Shown: positions 24,482-36,779 of the stretch, in pieces
Position numbering within the stretch: position 1 is the stretch's first letter
Layout of the letters: each line of letters starts with the position of its first letter
Assembly: GCF_030052815.1 (NCBI RefSeq)
Contig: NC_079505.1
Location: 6,397,640 to 6,461,639, forward strand
Length of the DNA: 64,000 bases
Direction of reading: 5' to 3'
Source: Hevea brasiliensis
Taxonomy: Eukaryota; Streptophyta; Magnoliopsida; Malpighiales; Euphorbiaceae
Notes under the pieces: model-generated
The model's database searches: none
What the model was told of the DNA's origin: nothing
The model's input: the letters and a program-made list of their open reading frames with translations, nothing else
Made by a program: the position numbers and the translations under genes

Positions 24482-26575
24482 TGAAGGAGCAGAAGTGAGA
24501 AAGACACAAGTTTATACAATTGAATTCAAAATTTTCACCTAGGGTAACATGCATCATGTAAAATTTATTTTTATCTATTTGATTTCAATGATAAACAACA
24601 TATTAAAATTCTTTTAATATGTTTTTTGATCTTTATTTACCATTTAAGATTTTAGAATTAATCAGATTAATTTTAGAACCCTAGATTAAATCAAGAATAA
24701 ACACACTAACCTCTTGATGCACTGCAGTGTATTTGCGCCTTTGAGATTCATATTCAGGATACCAGATGTTGTTCCTCTAGCTTGTCCACACCAAGAACAC
24801 CTATGGCAGCCCTTAAACAACTTCTAAAGCTTTTTCTATTATTTAGAAAATCAAGTTCTGCCTTTTAAGAGATTAAAGATGTAAACAGGACACTAGAAAC
24901 GATTTTTAGTATTTTTAATTTAAGAGATTGTTTGCTAATCTCTTAGAATAGATGAGAGATGAAGAGGAAGAGAAAATGTGAGTCTCAAGGGTGGTGGCAC
25001 ACAATGGGAGGCAGCAGCTTGTATCTTTATTTTTTCATAACAACACTTATATAGCTAGGTCACCACTTAAACCCTTGCCACATGTCACCCTTTGATTGGT
25101 TCTAGGTTTAATTGACCCAATCACATTGTGCCAAGTGTCAAACCTATATTTAATCTTAATTTTAATCATCTTACATGATTAAAAGACATTTGGCAAGCTT
25201 ATGTGTAATACCTCATGGTGCCACATGTCACCCTGTGAAATAACCAAAATGCCCCTGTGTCTTAATTTTGAGTTCTTAACCCAAAATAATTATTTCTCTT
25301 CTTGTAATCAATTTATATCAAATATAAATTAATTAATTAATCTCTATTAATTAATTTCTCATTAATTAAATTCATATTTAAACACTTTAAATATAAATTT
25401 AACTTATACTATACATCTAATAATCGAAATTTAGTTTCAAGTCATGCTAGGGACTTTACTATCTAATTGCAAACCAAACCTATTTAATTAATCAATTAAA
25501 CTCTTTAATTAATTAATTAAATCATATTTAATTAGGTGATAACTTGTGTATGTGTGTGACTTACTAGGCTCATCACTAATTGGTAATGAGATATGATATC
25601 AACTCTTAATATCATCAGAACTTTTTCTTACCATAAATGATTTCTCTAAATCATTTTATGCACCTCATAGACCATGGTTAACACCTAGCATAGCATGCCA
25701 TGGCCACCCAATTAGTAATAAGGTTTACCTTAAATGAACCTATAATCATATGTTACCACGCACTGGAATCTCTCTGTTACAAAATCCCAACTCAAGCTGG
25801 AGTCATGGTTTATGTCAAACTCCATTTGCTATGAATATTATGTTCTCTTTTAATTCCAGTTCTTGATTAAAAAGATTTTCTCATCAGAAACTCTTTTCTG
25901 ATTAAATCTATCTGTCCTGGTCAGGAACTTGAAACATCAAGAACAATTAAATGAACATAGGATTTTATCTCTATGTACTTAGAGGAACAAATTCCATCTT
26001 GATCAAAACCTACCTCCACATATAACTAGTAGGAGCCAACACATGCCCATATACCCATACACAGTATAAGTATGAAAGCAGTATCAAACTCAAACTACCT
26101 ATATATAAGATAACTGTGCTATCTCAGGTCTAAAGATTATATGCACTGATATGATTTATGACAAAACATTGACAAGAGTAAACTCCATGTGCTTGTCATA
26201 AGTGTCACTGGTTCGGCCTACTTATCATTTATAAGTGCCTATCATGTTTGTCATATGGCATGAGACTCACCATTCCATCTTATTTATATCTCATATAAAT
26301 AACTTGGGAACAAACATGAACACAATCTTTCTGGATAAGTCATGTCCTTATTATAAAGTATTCTCGATCATGAACCTATTTATGATACTTTGTACTAGAA
26401 ATACTGTCACTCATATTCTTAACAACTTAAGAATAGAATTTCTAACAAAATATCAATGGACATTTTCTATTACACATAAATATATTATGTAAACGGAAAA
26501 GTGGAAATGCCTTTTATTAATAAAACATGTACAAGATACATACTAAATGATATGCTCTAAGGCATACTACTAACA
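24482..26575 (-). repeat. 3' LTR of the copia element
   Basis: 2094 bp, TGAAGGAGCAG to CTACTAACA. Adjacent 26576-26589, read on the minus strand, gives TGCTAGTGGGAGAT, a typical copia polypurine tract. An 85-codon ORF inside (26235-26492) recurs in the other LTR because the LTRs are copies; it is not a gene. Confidence 0.95.
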
Positions 26576-26589
26576 ATCTCCCACTAGCA

Positions 26590-27402
26590 CTAGAGCCATT
26601 CATTACAATATCTTAGACCCATCTTCTCAAGATATCGGTCTAGCTGAGTCTGTGACATAGGCTTAGTGAATGGATCAGCTGGATTTTCAGCTGATGCTAT
26701 TTTCTGTATGGCTACATCGCCTCGCCCAACTATTTCTCTGATAATGTGGTAGCGCCTTTCTATGTGTTTGGATTTTTTGTGAGACCTGGGTTCCTTAGCC
26801 TGTATGACTGCTCCATTGTTGTCACAGTTTAGTGGAACTGCTGAATCAATGGAAGAAACTATTGTAAGTTCTGTCACGAACTTCTTTATCCAAACAACTT
26901 CCTTTGCAGCATTTGATGCAGCAATATACTCAGCCTCGATAGTGGAATCTGTAGTCGTGCTCTGTTTGGAACTCTTCCAACTGACTGCACCTCCATTACA
27001 AATGAACACATACCTAGAGGTAAACTTTCTATCATCGATATCTGATTGGAAATCAGAATCAGTATAACCATCTAATTGCAAGTCTCCACCTCCATAGATC
27101 TGATTGAAAAAAGCTGTTTTGACATCCATCTGCCAAATCTCATAATCATAGTATGCAGCTATTGCTAATAGAATTCTAATTAATTTAAGCATAGCAACAG
27201 GCGAGAAAGTCTCATAATAGTCGATTCCTTGCCTTTGGTGAAACCCTTTCGCTACTAGCCTTGCCTTATAGGTCTCTACCTTTCCATCAGAACCCATTTT
27301 CTTCTTGAAAATCCATTTGTTCCCTATAGGTACAATACCTTCAGGTGGGTCAACAAGATCCCAAACTTGATTCTTATACATGGAATCAATTTCGGATTTC
27401 AT
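26590..27402 (-). pseudogene. Copia reverse transcriptase/RNase H with the RT core deleted in frame
   Basis: The 270-codon frame starts with the RT N-terminus (VWDLVDPPEGIVPIGNKWIF, YKARLVAKGFHQRQGIDYYE, then TFSPVA). It reaches WQMDVKTAFFNQ, then jumps straight to YGGGDLQLDGYTDSDFQ, the start of copia RNase H. Normally some 250-320 residues, including the Asp-rich catalytic motifs of the RT palm, lie between. RNase H follows with DSDFQSD, STIEAEYIAA and CDNNGAV, and a usual C-terminal end (ADPFTKPM...). The junction keeps the frame. A TAA just upstream (near 27432) separates this from the preceding linker frame. The element cannot encode working RT. Confidence 0.9.
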
Positions 27403-27432
27403 AGCATCAATCCATCTTGAAGAGTCTATATC

Positions 27433-28338
27433 TTATATAGCTTCTTCATAGGTAAGTGGATCATCTCCATGATCTACTTCTTCATGAGTAGACAACTCTT
27501 GTTCTTCTTCATGAAGGAAACCATATCTCACTGGTGGGTGAGATACCCTAGTTGTTCTACGAGGAATAGCTGTAGATGTTTCATTAATGGGTATAGGTTG
27601 ACTAGATGGATCTATATCCATCTGATCTGTTGGTTGGTCAGAATTCTCTAATTTCAACTCTATTTGCCTTCCTTTGCCTCCTTCTTAAACAAACTGTTGT
27701 TCAAGAAATGTGGCATCTCTACTCACCACAACCTGTTGTGATGTAGGCAAATAAAAATAATATTCAAAACTATCTTTTGAATATCCAACAAATCGACCCT
27801 TCTCTGATCTGGTTTCCAATTTATCAGTGTTCAACTTTTTAATATAAGCTGGACAACCCCAAATCTTAACATGCTTAAGACTTGGTTTTCTTCCATGCCA
27901 TATCTCATAAGATGTGGAAGAAACTGATTTTGATGGAATCCTATTCAGAATATACAAAGCTGATTCTAATGCCAATCTCCTGCAAATCCCCAAAAAGGAG
28001 ATTGGCATATCTGTATAGCTCATCATACTACGTACCATATCCAATAGGATACGATTTCTCCTTTCAGATACACCATTCAACTGTGGTGTTCCTGGAGGAG
28101 TCAACTGGGAAACAATGCCATGCTCTCTCAAGTATTCATCAAATTCAGTACTCAAATATTCACCTCCACGATCTGATCGAAAAGCTTTAATACTCTTTCC
28201 TGTTTGATTTTCTACTTCAGATTTAAATTCTTTGAACTTTTCAAAAGATTTATGTTTGTATTTCATCAAATACAAATACCCAAACCTTGATTTATCATCA
28301 GTAAAGGTAATAAAGTAATGAAAACAGCTTTTAGCCAT
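27433..28338 (-). pseudogene. Copia integrase core and linker to RT
   Basis: The frame 27685-28338 (217 codons) carries the integrase catalytic core: FITFTDDKSRFGYLYLMKYK, KAFRSDRGGEYLS with the second Asp, then PPGTPQLNGVSERRNR with the Glu, so the second and third acidic residues of D,D-35-E are present. The downstream part (WHGRKPSLKHVKIWGCPAY, GRFVGYSKDSFEYYFY) is the copia integrase C-terminal region. A TAA after FLEQQFV, then a 74-codon linker (27433-27657; RRTTRVSHPPVRYGF) and another TAA lead to RT. Two stops make it non-functional as a polyprotein. Confidence 0.9.
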
Positions 28339-28349
28339 TTCCTTAAATG

Positions 28350-28580
28350 GACCAATACATCACTATGTATTAGCTCCAAAATATTTTCAGCCCTTAGCCC
28401 TTGTCCAACAAAGGGTGATCTAGTCATTTTTTCCTGAAGGCAAGATTCATAAGTTGGAGTAGGCTCAGAGCCTAATGAGGATAGAATCCCCATTTTCTCC
28501 AATTTTGTAATCCTATCTTCTGTAACATGACATAACCTTAAGTGCCAAATATATTTTGAACTTGAGTTGGTTTTCACCAT
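28350..28580 (-). pseudogene. Copia GAG-pre-integrase (zinc-binding) domain, damaged
   Basis: KYIWHLRLCHVTEDRITKLE followed by YESCLQEKMTRSPFVGQ corresponds to the HHCC zinc-binding region in front of copia integrase. One cysteine of the usual CxxC pair is Tyr (TYESC). After ILELIHSDV, the site of the first catalytic Asp of integrase, the frame shifts and the next frame resumes at 28338. The protease that should lie between the zinc knuckle and this domain is missing: only a stop and a few codons separate them. Confidence 0.8.
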
Positions 28581-28586
28581 GGCATT

Positions 28587-29424
28587 TCATTCATTTAGAT
28601 CACTATACTCTGGGCAGTTCCTTTTCCAGTGCCCATCCTTCTGGCAGTGAAAACACTTTCCTTTGCCTCCATCAGCTTTAGTCTTCCCTTTTTGTTTAGC
28701 TATTTTCTTGGAAGGACCAGGAATCTGAGGTTTCTTTTTCTTGTTGCCCTTCTTCTTGTTGGACTTTCCAGCAGAAGAAGATGCAATCAAAGCTACCTTT
28801 TCCTTTATTGCCAGGCATATTCTTTTGGGCAATAACCAGCATGTTGAGTAAACCAGCTAAGGTGCATTCCTGTTTAGTCATATGGAAATTTATCACAAAA
28901 TTCGCAAAAGGCTCAGGAAGGGACTGAAGGATCAAATCCGTCTGTAGTTGGAAATCCATGTTGAAGTCAAGATGTTTTAACTGCTCAATCAGCCGAATCA
29001 TCTTGTGGACATGATCCCCAACATTCTGTCCCTCAGACATCTTCATGCGGAATAGCTGCCTAGATATCTCATACCTAGCATTCCTACTGTGCTCACCATA
29101 CAACTCTTGTAGGTGAAGGAGGATCTCACTCGCACTCTGCATGTTCTCATGCTGCTTCTGTAACTCATTACTCATGGAATCAAATATGTAACACTTAGCT
29201 CTCATATCATGCTCCTTCCACTTGTCCAAAGTTTTATGTTCCTCTGGAGTGGCCTCTGGAGGTAAGGGACAGGGAACATTTGAATCTAGAACATATCCTA
29301 TATGTTTATGGTTTAGGACAAGTTTTAAATTTTTTAGCCAATCAGAGAGATTAGGTCCTGTCAACCTATTACGATCAAGTATGCTTGCAAGGATATTGGA
29401 TAGTGGTGGTTGTTCTGTGCTCAT
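28587..29424 (-). pseudogene. Copia gag (UBN2-type) with zinc knuckle, one frameshift
   Basis: From ATG 29424 the frame encodes a copia gag: SDWLKNLKLVLNHKHIGYVL, CYIFDSMSNELQKQHENMQS, LHLQELYGEHSRNARYEI and LPEPFANFVINFHMTKQE are typical of the UBN2/retrotran_gag family. At about 28810, after AQKNMPGNKGKG, the frame shifts by one base into the 28587-28832 frame. That frame continues with a Lys-rich stretch and the CCHC knuckle CFHCQKDGHWKRNC (C-x2-C-x4-H-x4-C). It ends PEYSDLNE with a stop. The capsid-like part may still be expressed, but the nucleocapsid is out of frame. Confidence 0.9.
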
Positions 29425-31150
29425 TATTATCAGAAAATTAACTGCAAAAAATTACCAGATTAATTAGTAAATGTATCAAGTAATTAACCAAAATAATTAT
29501 AGTCTTTTAATCAAATTAGTCCTTCTACTAACTTAGTGAATCCTACACTTCCAAAATAGAAAACGGAAATCCTAGTTGGATGGATTTCTAGTGGGTGATT
29601 GAATTCTTATAATTCTATTGATCATCCTTAGGTACATCCGTTATTGGAATTACAATAAACTATAAGTGAGCAACTCCTTGCTCATCACATCTCATGTGAG
29701 TTTTAATCCTTTACCTAGCCCCTAATGCTTAAAATCTCAGGTACATCCATTATTGACTTATCTTACATTAGTTAAGTTGATCCCATTGAGCCAGTAATTA
29801 TGCAAATAATTTTAATGTCCTTAGGTACATCCAATATTGGCCACTAAACCATTTACATATTTACGACATCTCATGCTTAACAATTATTCTTAAAAAAATC
29901 TCTTAAATTAATTGCATCTTATGCAACTATTTAAAATTTCTTAAAATAATTGCCCCAATGGAGGGCCCATGTTATAATTATTTTAATTATAGCATTTCCA
30001 ACTTAATCATTTGTTTGGAAGATTTTATGATCATCCTAATTACTATTAAAGTCTCACTTTGCACATTATCCACTTAGCATGCATATATCATATAATTGCA
30101 TACATTCCCATACATCTCATGCATTCATGGATAAGCAGTAAATATGGTATTATCATGGACTTTCTAAGGGATTCAATTCTGAGCCACCAAGAATTGAATC
30201 AGGGCATTCCTAGGTGCATTTCATTCATTCATTTTACAAGAGTTGCTGAAGGAGCACATAATCAACACTTGATCTTGAATTCCTCTCACAGGTCCCACCA
30301 ATGCTCTTGACCTCCTTGAACTTCTTGCAATCCAATATTACATAGTAATCCTTGGCATACCAAGGCGAATTTACAAGAACTTAAATAAATGAAATTACAA
30401 CCCAAAAATTATTACAACCTTAATAATACATGCCCAAAATAAATTAATTAATTTACAATCCTTAGAAACATAAAAGAAATAAATCCAATCACATTGGTCT
30501 TTTATAGTCCATGATCATCCATCATGCATATCACTATTTAACAATTAAATAAAACATACATACTTAAATTAAATTGAATATCTCATATTCAACTTAAAAA
30601 TCCAGATTTGAATATGATTCAAATAAATTTAAAAATTCAGATTTGAAACTCATTCAAACAAATTTAAAAATTTAGATTTGAATCACATTCAAACAACATT
30701 AAAAATTCAGATTTGAATCACATTCAAACAATTTTTAAAAAATCAGATTTGAATCATATTCAAATAATTTTTAAAAATTCAGATCTGAATATTATTCAAA
30801 CAACTTTAAAAAATCAAATTTAAATATGATTCAAACAACTTTAAAAATTCAGATTTGAATCACATTCAAACAACTTTTAAAATTCAGATTTGAATCAAAA
30901 TTTAATTGTGTAATTAAAATTCTAATTAAATAATTTAATTAGACATAGGATGAGCTTTTAGATCATACAACAATTTCAAATTAAAAAGCCAAACCTTTGC
31001 ACTACCCATGAAGCCAAACCATGCGCACCATTGATGGTGTTCTTCAAGCATGCCGCCACACATCCATTGCAACCAGCAACGGATAAATCATCTCATGATC
31101 AAAACACACAATTAAATCATATAATCAATAATCTAAATGACAAATATAGT
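29425..31150 (-). other. Long untranslated leader of the copia element
   Basis: 1.7 kb between the primer site and gag without coding signature. GGTACATCCRTTATTG-like words recur at about 29632, 29741 and 29824. An A/T-rich tandem array occupies 30601-30897. Confidence 0.8.
30601..30897 (-). repeat. Tandem ~37-bp repeat in the copia leader, about 9 copies
   Basis: Units follow the pattern TTCAGATTTGAATCACATTC then AAACAACTTTAAAAA. They begin near 30602, 30640, 30678, 30716, 30755, 30790, 30820, 30856 and 30890, with small length and base differences. Confidence 0.85.
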
Positions 31151-31163
31151 GGCTCTAATACCA
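31151..31163 (-). other. Primer-binding site (initiator tRNA-Met type) of the copia element
   Basis: On the minus strand it reads TGGTATTAGAGCC, two bases from the 5' LTR end. The usual plant copia site is TGGTATCAGAGC, so there is one mismatch. Confidence 0.85.
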
Positions 31164-31165
31164 AT

Positions 31166-33258
31166 TGAAGGAGCAGAAGCGAGAAAGACACAAGTTTATA
31201 CCATTGAATTCAAAATTTTCTCCTGGGGTAACATGCATCATGCAAGATTTATTTTTATCTATTTGATTTTAATGATAAACAACATATTAAAACTCTTTTA
31301 ATATGTTTTTAGATCTTTATTTACCATTTAAGATTTTAGAATTAATCAGATTAATTTTAGAATCCTAGATTAAATCAAGAACAAACACACTAACCTTTTG
31401 ATGCACTGCAGTGTATTTGCGCATTTGAGATTCGTCTTCAGGACACCAGATGTTGTCCCTCTAGCTTGTCCACACCAAGAATACCTATGGCAGCCCTTGA
31501 ACAACTTCTAAAGCTTTTGCTATTATTTAGAAAATCAAGTTTTTCCTTTTAAGAGATTAAAGATGTAAACAGGACACTATAAACGATTTCTAGTATTTTT
31601 AATTTAAGAGATTGTTTGCTAATCTCTTGGAATAGATGAGAGATGAAGAGGAAGAGAGAATGTGAGTCTCAAGGGTGGCGGCACACAATGGGAGGCAGCA
31701 ACTTGTATCTTTATTTTTTCATAACAACACTTATATAGCTAGATCACCACTTAAACCCTTGCCACATGTCACCCTTTGATTGGTTCTAGGTTTAATTGAC
31801 CCAATCACATTGTGCCAAGTGTCAAACCTATATTTAATCTTAATTTTAATCATCTTACATAATTAAAAGACATTTGGCAAGCTTATGTGTAATACCTCAT
31901 GGTGCCACATGTCACCCTGTGAAATGACCAAAATGCTCATGTGTCTTAATTTTGAGTTTTTAACCCAAAATAATTATTTCTCTTCTTGTAATCAATTTAT
32001 ATCAAATATAAATTAATTAATTAATCTCTATTAATTAATTTCTCATTAATTAAATTCATATTTGAACACTTTAAATATAAATTTAACTTATACTATACAT
32101 CCAATAATCTAGATTTGGTTTCAAGTCATGCTAGGGACTTTGCAATCTAATTGCAAACTAAACCTATTTAATTAATTAATTAAACTCTTTAATTAATTAA
32201 TTAAATCATATTTAATTAGGTGATAACTTGTGTATGTGTGTGACTTACTAGGCTCATCACTAATTGGTAATAAGATATGATATCAACTCTTAATATCATC
32301 AGAACTCTTTCTTACCATAAATGATTTCTCTAAATCATTTTATGCACCTCATAGACCATGATTAATACCTAGCATAGCATGCCATGGCCACCTAATTAGT
32401 AATAAGGTTTACCTTAAATGAACCTATAATCATATGTTACCATGCACTGGAATCTCTCTGTTACAAAATCCCAACTCAAGCTGGAGTCATGGTTTATGTC
32501 AAACTCCATTTGCTATGAATATTATGTTCTCTTTTAATTCCAGTTCTTGATTAAAAAGATTTTCTCATCAGAAACTCTTTTCTTATTAAATCTATCTGTC
32601 CTGGCCAGGAACTTGAAACATTAAGAATAATTAAATGAACATAGGATTTTATCTCTATTTACTTAGAGGAACAGATTCCATCTTGATCAACACCTACCTC
32701 CATATATAACTAGTAGGAGCCAACACATGCCCATATACCCATACACAGTATAAGTATGAAAGCAGTATCAAACTCAAACTACCTATATACAAGATATCTG
32801 TGCTATCTCAGGTCTAAAGATTATATGCATTGATATGATTTATGACAAAACATTGACAAGAGTAAACTCCATGTGCTTGTCATAAGTGTCACTGGTTCGG
32901 CCTGCTTATCATTTATAAGTGCCTATCATGTTTGTCATATGGCATGAGACTCACCATTCCATTTTATTTATATCTCATATAAATAACTTGGGAACAAACA
33001 TGAATACAATCTTTCTGGATAAGTCATGTCCTTATTATAAAGTATCCTCGATTGTGAACCTATTTATGATACTTTGTTCTAGAAATACCGTCACTCATAT
33101 TCTTAACAACTTAAGAATAGAATTTCTAACAAAATATCAATGGACCTTTTCTATTGCACATAAATATATTATGTAAACGGAAAAGTGGAAATGCCTTTTA
33201 TTAATAAAACATGTACAAGATACATACTAAATGATATACTCTAGGCATACTACTAACA
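31166..33258 (-). repeat. 5' LTR of the copia element
   Basis: 2093 bp, a near-copy of 24482-26575 with scattered substitutions. It ends CTACTAACA and is followed by GCTTC. The duplicate ORF at 32919-33176 is the LTR copy of 26235-26492. Confidence 0.95.
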
Positions 33259-33263
33259 GCTTC

Positions 33264-34610
33264 CACTTCCTTGCCACTTCTCAACACAATTGCACATGCA
33301 TTCTCTTTTGGGTTCTTAATTGGTTGAGAAGGAAGCTTACTAGACCCTTATACTTCCAATTTGCTAATTGATATGGCAAGCTGGCTCATTTGATTCTCCA
33401 AATTTTGCATACTTGCTCTTGTCTCTTTCTAAAAATTCATAGTATTAATAGCAGGAGATTTGACAATATCCTCTAAAGGCATACCTTGATCTTGAGCTGC
33501 TAGTTGTGGTTGCCTTTGAAACTTAGGTTGCACTTAATTGAAACCAGGGGGTCGATTAGAAAAGGTATTACTTTGTGCTTGATTACCATAGCTAAAGTTA
33601 GGATGATCCCTTGATCCTTGATTGTATGTGATCCTTGATTGTATGTGTTTGCATAAGGATCACACTTCCTTTGTAGTGGACCAGGAAATCCTCTAATTGC
33701 ATTTGCATGTTCAATGGAATCCTCGTGCAATGTAGATCACATATCAATTGGATATTCTTGTGGTAAATATATACCACATGTCTTCACTTGTTGCACATGT
33801 TCTATAACCAACTAGTTAACAAGAGAAGTCAAATTAGCTATTTGATTTTCTAAGGAAGATGTACTTACCTTATTGACTCTTCTTATAGGTGAATCATTCC
33901 TTACTCCAAACTGTTATGAATTTGTAGCTATGTTTGATATCAAGTTCTTTGCTACTTCAGGTATCTTATCTACCAAAACACCTCCATTAGCTGTATCTAT
34001 CATGCCTCTATCAATAGGAAGAAAACCTTCATAAAATATTGAATGAGTAATTGGTCACTTATTTGATGATGTGGGCAACTTATACACAATTTCTTGAATC
34101 TCTCCCAATACTCATGCAATGACTCTCCATTATACTACCTTATGCCACAAATATCTTTTCTGATGTTGGTTGCCCTTGAAGTTGGAAAGTACTTCTCTAA
34201 GAATAGGCACTTCATGTCATTCCATGTGTTTATGAAACCAGAAGGTAAGTAGTAGAGCCAATCTTTAGCTGCATCCCCCAATGAGAATGGGAATGCTCTC
34301 AACTTAATTTGCTCCTCTGTAATACCTATAGGTTTCAAGCTTGAACACATAACATGAAACTCCTTAAGGTGTTTATGAGGATACTCACTTGCAAAACTAT
34401 GAAAAGTAGGCAATAAGTGAATTAAGCCTGATTTTAATTCAAAAGGTACCATAAGTACAGGATATTAAATGCATAATAGTTGTTGGTTCATGTCAGGAGT
34501 TGCAAACTCCCTGTTGGTGTGATTTTTATTAGCATTAGCAGCTATGATTTCTAATTCTGAATCACTTGATGAATTTGAAGGTTCTTGCTCAAAAAGATGA
34601 GAAGGAATCA
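33264..34610 (-). pseudogene. Gag remnant of the gypsy element
   Basis: The clearest frame (34135-34452) reads SGLIHLLPTFHSFASEYPHK, then LRAFPFSLGDAAKDWLYYLP and WNDMKCLFLEKYFPTSRA, the conserved core of Ty3/gypsy gag (usual order HLxxF, PFSLxDxAxxWL, FLxKYFP). Upstream codons from about 34600 (QEPSNSSSDSELEIIAANAN) are its N-terminus, with one stop. Downstream, broken by stops and shifts, come GESLHEYWERFKKLC, GGVLVDKIPEVAKNLISNIA and the segment 33500-33730. The copia element is inserted just past this, at 33264. Confidence 0.85.
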
Positions 34611-34638
34611 CTTGTGGTTTGTTTCTAGCAAAAAAATT

Positions 34639-36547
34639 TAATGTGTGCCAAATATACCAATTAAAAATACTCTACCTAAACTACTTGTATACAGGGTAAG
34701 CAGAGATCGATCCCATAGGGAATGAGTAAATGCAAATAAAAAAACAGATCTTAGAGACACAAATAAATAAAAGAAACTTAAAATAAAAAAAATAAACACC
34801 TAATCATCAAATTGACTGTGCAAAGTAAAATAAAGAGGGTTTTTTATTTGTATTTGCTAAACTACTAAAGCTAAACTAATAATGCTAGAATATAAACTAA
34901 GGCTAATGACACTTGTGAATACTCAACACAATCAAATTGAAATGAATTCGGTAGAGAGGGTGTATCTACCATGTAACATGTATCAATCATTGACTAAAGA
35001 TGCAAATTTATTCAATTGAGTAAATTGATTATAGAAGTTAACAACTTCCTTATCTTTCCTTATAGATTAGATTAACTAAGAAGCGCACTACAATTAGTCC
35101 CTTACCATCATAAGAAGCGCACTACAATTAATCCCTTACCATCATACTCAATCTAAGACTAGAGCAGCTTATAATTAAGTTTAATGGTAATATTAATCAT
35201 TAGAAAGACATTCCAATTCAAGATAACAAACTCATTTAGTATGATTTATTTAACCTAGACACTCATCTTTATAATGAAATAAATCATTATGTGCTACAGA
35301 TTATTCAAGCTATTACGTACTCAAATTATCTTAACATAGCAATATGTTTTCATGCATAATTAATTAGTTAGCCACCTTAACTAATCATACATTCAATATT
35401 CACATCATAAACCAAAAGAAAAGTGATATTTAATATAGAACAAATCTGAATTTTATTAAACTCAAATCAAAGTCTCATGGTAACATGTTTCATGGCTTCA
35501 ACTATCTCTCTACTGAATTACAAAACTATTCACACATAACTAAGAATATTAAACATAAACAAATTAACAAAAGAAGAGATAAAAGCATGCTGCCCCTTTT
35601 AAAAGTAATTTGAACAACTTGGATCTGATATTGATGATGATGCTACACACTTCAAAGGATATAAAAGCGCTCCACAAGCCAAAAAGAATAAAGAAATCAC
35701 ACCAGCAACTAGATCAAGCAGTTGATATCATTGAATGCATAAAGAGGGAATTTAGCCACTATGAGTAGAAGAAAAATTTTAATGCTGCAGATATGTATTT
35801 TTGACCTTTTTGTAGAGAAAAATAGGTTAACTAAGACTCCATATTTGATTTGGAAGTCCTAGTTACATTCTGACTTAAAACTTTCTAAAGAATCCTAGTT
35901 AAAGTAGAAAAATAAGCTAAAAACAATTCTTCTTGTACAGATCTACCACTTACATGACCTTGGATACACCTCTATTTTATTTATTTTGGGTCTTAAATAA
36001 AATAATTGGATCCACTAATTAAGCCTTAACTCCTAGTCCCACATAATTAACCATAAAGAGCCAAAACACACTCAATATGTGACCCTCAATGTAATATGGC
36101 CCAATTACTCTCATTTTTCATATATTACCTCAAAATATATCAACTGAGGTCCATATAAACCAACAAGGTCAGATTCACACTCTAAGTAGTGGATCACGTG
36201 CAAGTTCCATTAAGACTGTCCAAAGAAGCTCAACATGGATTAATATCCGAATCTGTTTGTTTTTTATCATTAGTCTCTAAATACAATGAATAAGATACCT
36301 CTAAGCTCATTTTGTCATTGACTAAGTCCTTATCAAAATCGTAACGCCTTTTGCCTTAAAATGCTTGATGTGTGTTTTACTTTTTTTTTGTACTTAATTC
36401 ACCTCCTTATACTTCATAAGCTCTTACATGCTCTTGTAAGTACCTAATAATATATATAAAAAAGTATTAACAAGCTAATTGAACAAGAAACAAACTCAAA
36501 AGACTAAGTATGTAATGATAAAGATATGACATTTTAAGCAACTATCA
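34639..36547 (-). repeat. 5' LTR of the gypsy element
   Basis: 1909 bp, aligning with 20047-21944 from end to end. Its inner terminus is mutated (TAATGTGTGCC against TGATGCATGTC). A short internal duplication (GAAGCGCACTACAATTARTC, at about 35079 and 35105) is absent from the left LTR. Confidence 0.9.
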
Positions 36548-36779
36548 AATGGCAAGGTGAAGCTTGAAACGAGGGTAGTTGGTGAGATGTGAGAGAGGAA
36601 CTGTGTTTGTATTAACTCTATTTGTGTGTGTCGAGGAGTGAGCAAGGGATGGTGGAGGCTCTATGTGTGCTGAGTGAGCAAAGGATGGTGGAGGTTAGGG
36701 TAGATGAGTTAGTGTGTGGTTGATTGAGTGTGTTGAGTGAGAGTAATTTGAACATTTACTTTCCCACTAACATTTTCTG

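Larger units (their letters stand above)
24482..33258 (-). mobile_element. Nested Ty1/copia retrotransposon, internally deleted
   Basis: The 8777-bp element has 2.09-kb LTRs with TG...CA ends and TSD GCTTC (24477-24481 and 33259-33263). Removing it joins the gypsy sequence ...CTTGGTGCTTC to CACTTCCTTGCC. Orientation is minus. The order from right to left is 5' LTR, primer site complementary to initiator tRNA-Met, long leader with tandem repeats, gag, pre-integrase, integrase, RT/RNase H, polypurine tract and 3' LTR. Integrase before RT defines Ty1/copia. The protease and the RT core are deleted, and frames carry stops and shifts. By hand the LTRs differ at about 5% over the first ~330 bp and less further in, so it is younger than its gypsy host, as nesting requires. 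Confidence 0.95.
20047..36547 (-). mobile_element. Non-autonomous Ty3/gypsy retrotransposon (host of a nested copia element)
   Basis: Two long direct repeats end in the same TATCA and are flanked by the same 5 bp, AATGG (20042-20046 and 36548-36552). Element orientation is minus: the right copy is the 5' LTR and the left copy the 3' LTR. Without the copia insertion the element is about 7.7 kb. Internally it holds a gag remnant right of the insertion and a protease remnant left of it, interrupted at GCTTC. No reverse transcriptase, RNase H or integrase is found: 21945-23620 has no coding signature. Gag and protease resemble the Athila-like lineage. A canonical primer site next to the right LTR was not recognised. 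The two LTRs differ at roughly 9% of sites in the first ~340 bp compared by hand, so it is fairly old. Confidence 0.9.

Noticed and set aside
26235..26492. 85-codon ORF repeated at 32919-33176
   Set aside because: Both copies lie at the same place in the two copia LTRs, on the strand opposite to the element; the duplication is explained by the LTRs and there is no domain.
30601..30897. Possible CRISPR-like array
   Set aside because: Units are contiguous ~37-bp tandem repeats without unique spacers, inside a retrotransposon leader of a plant genome.
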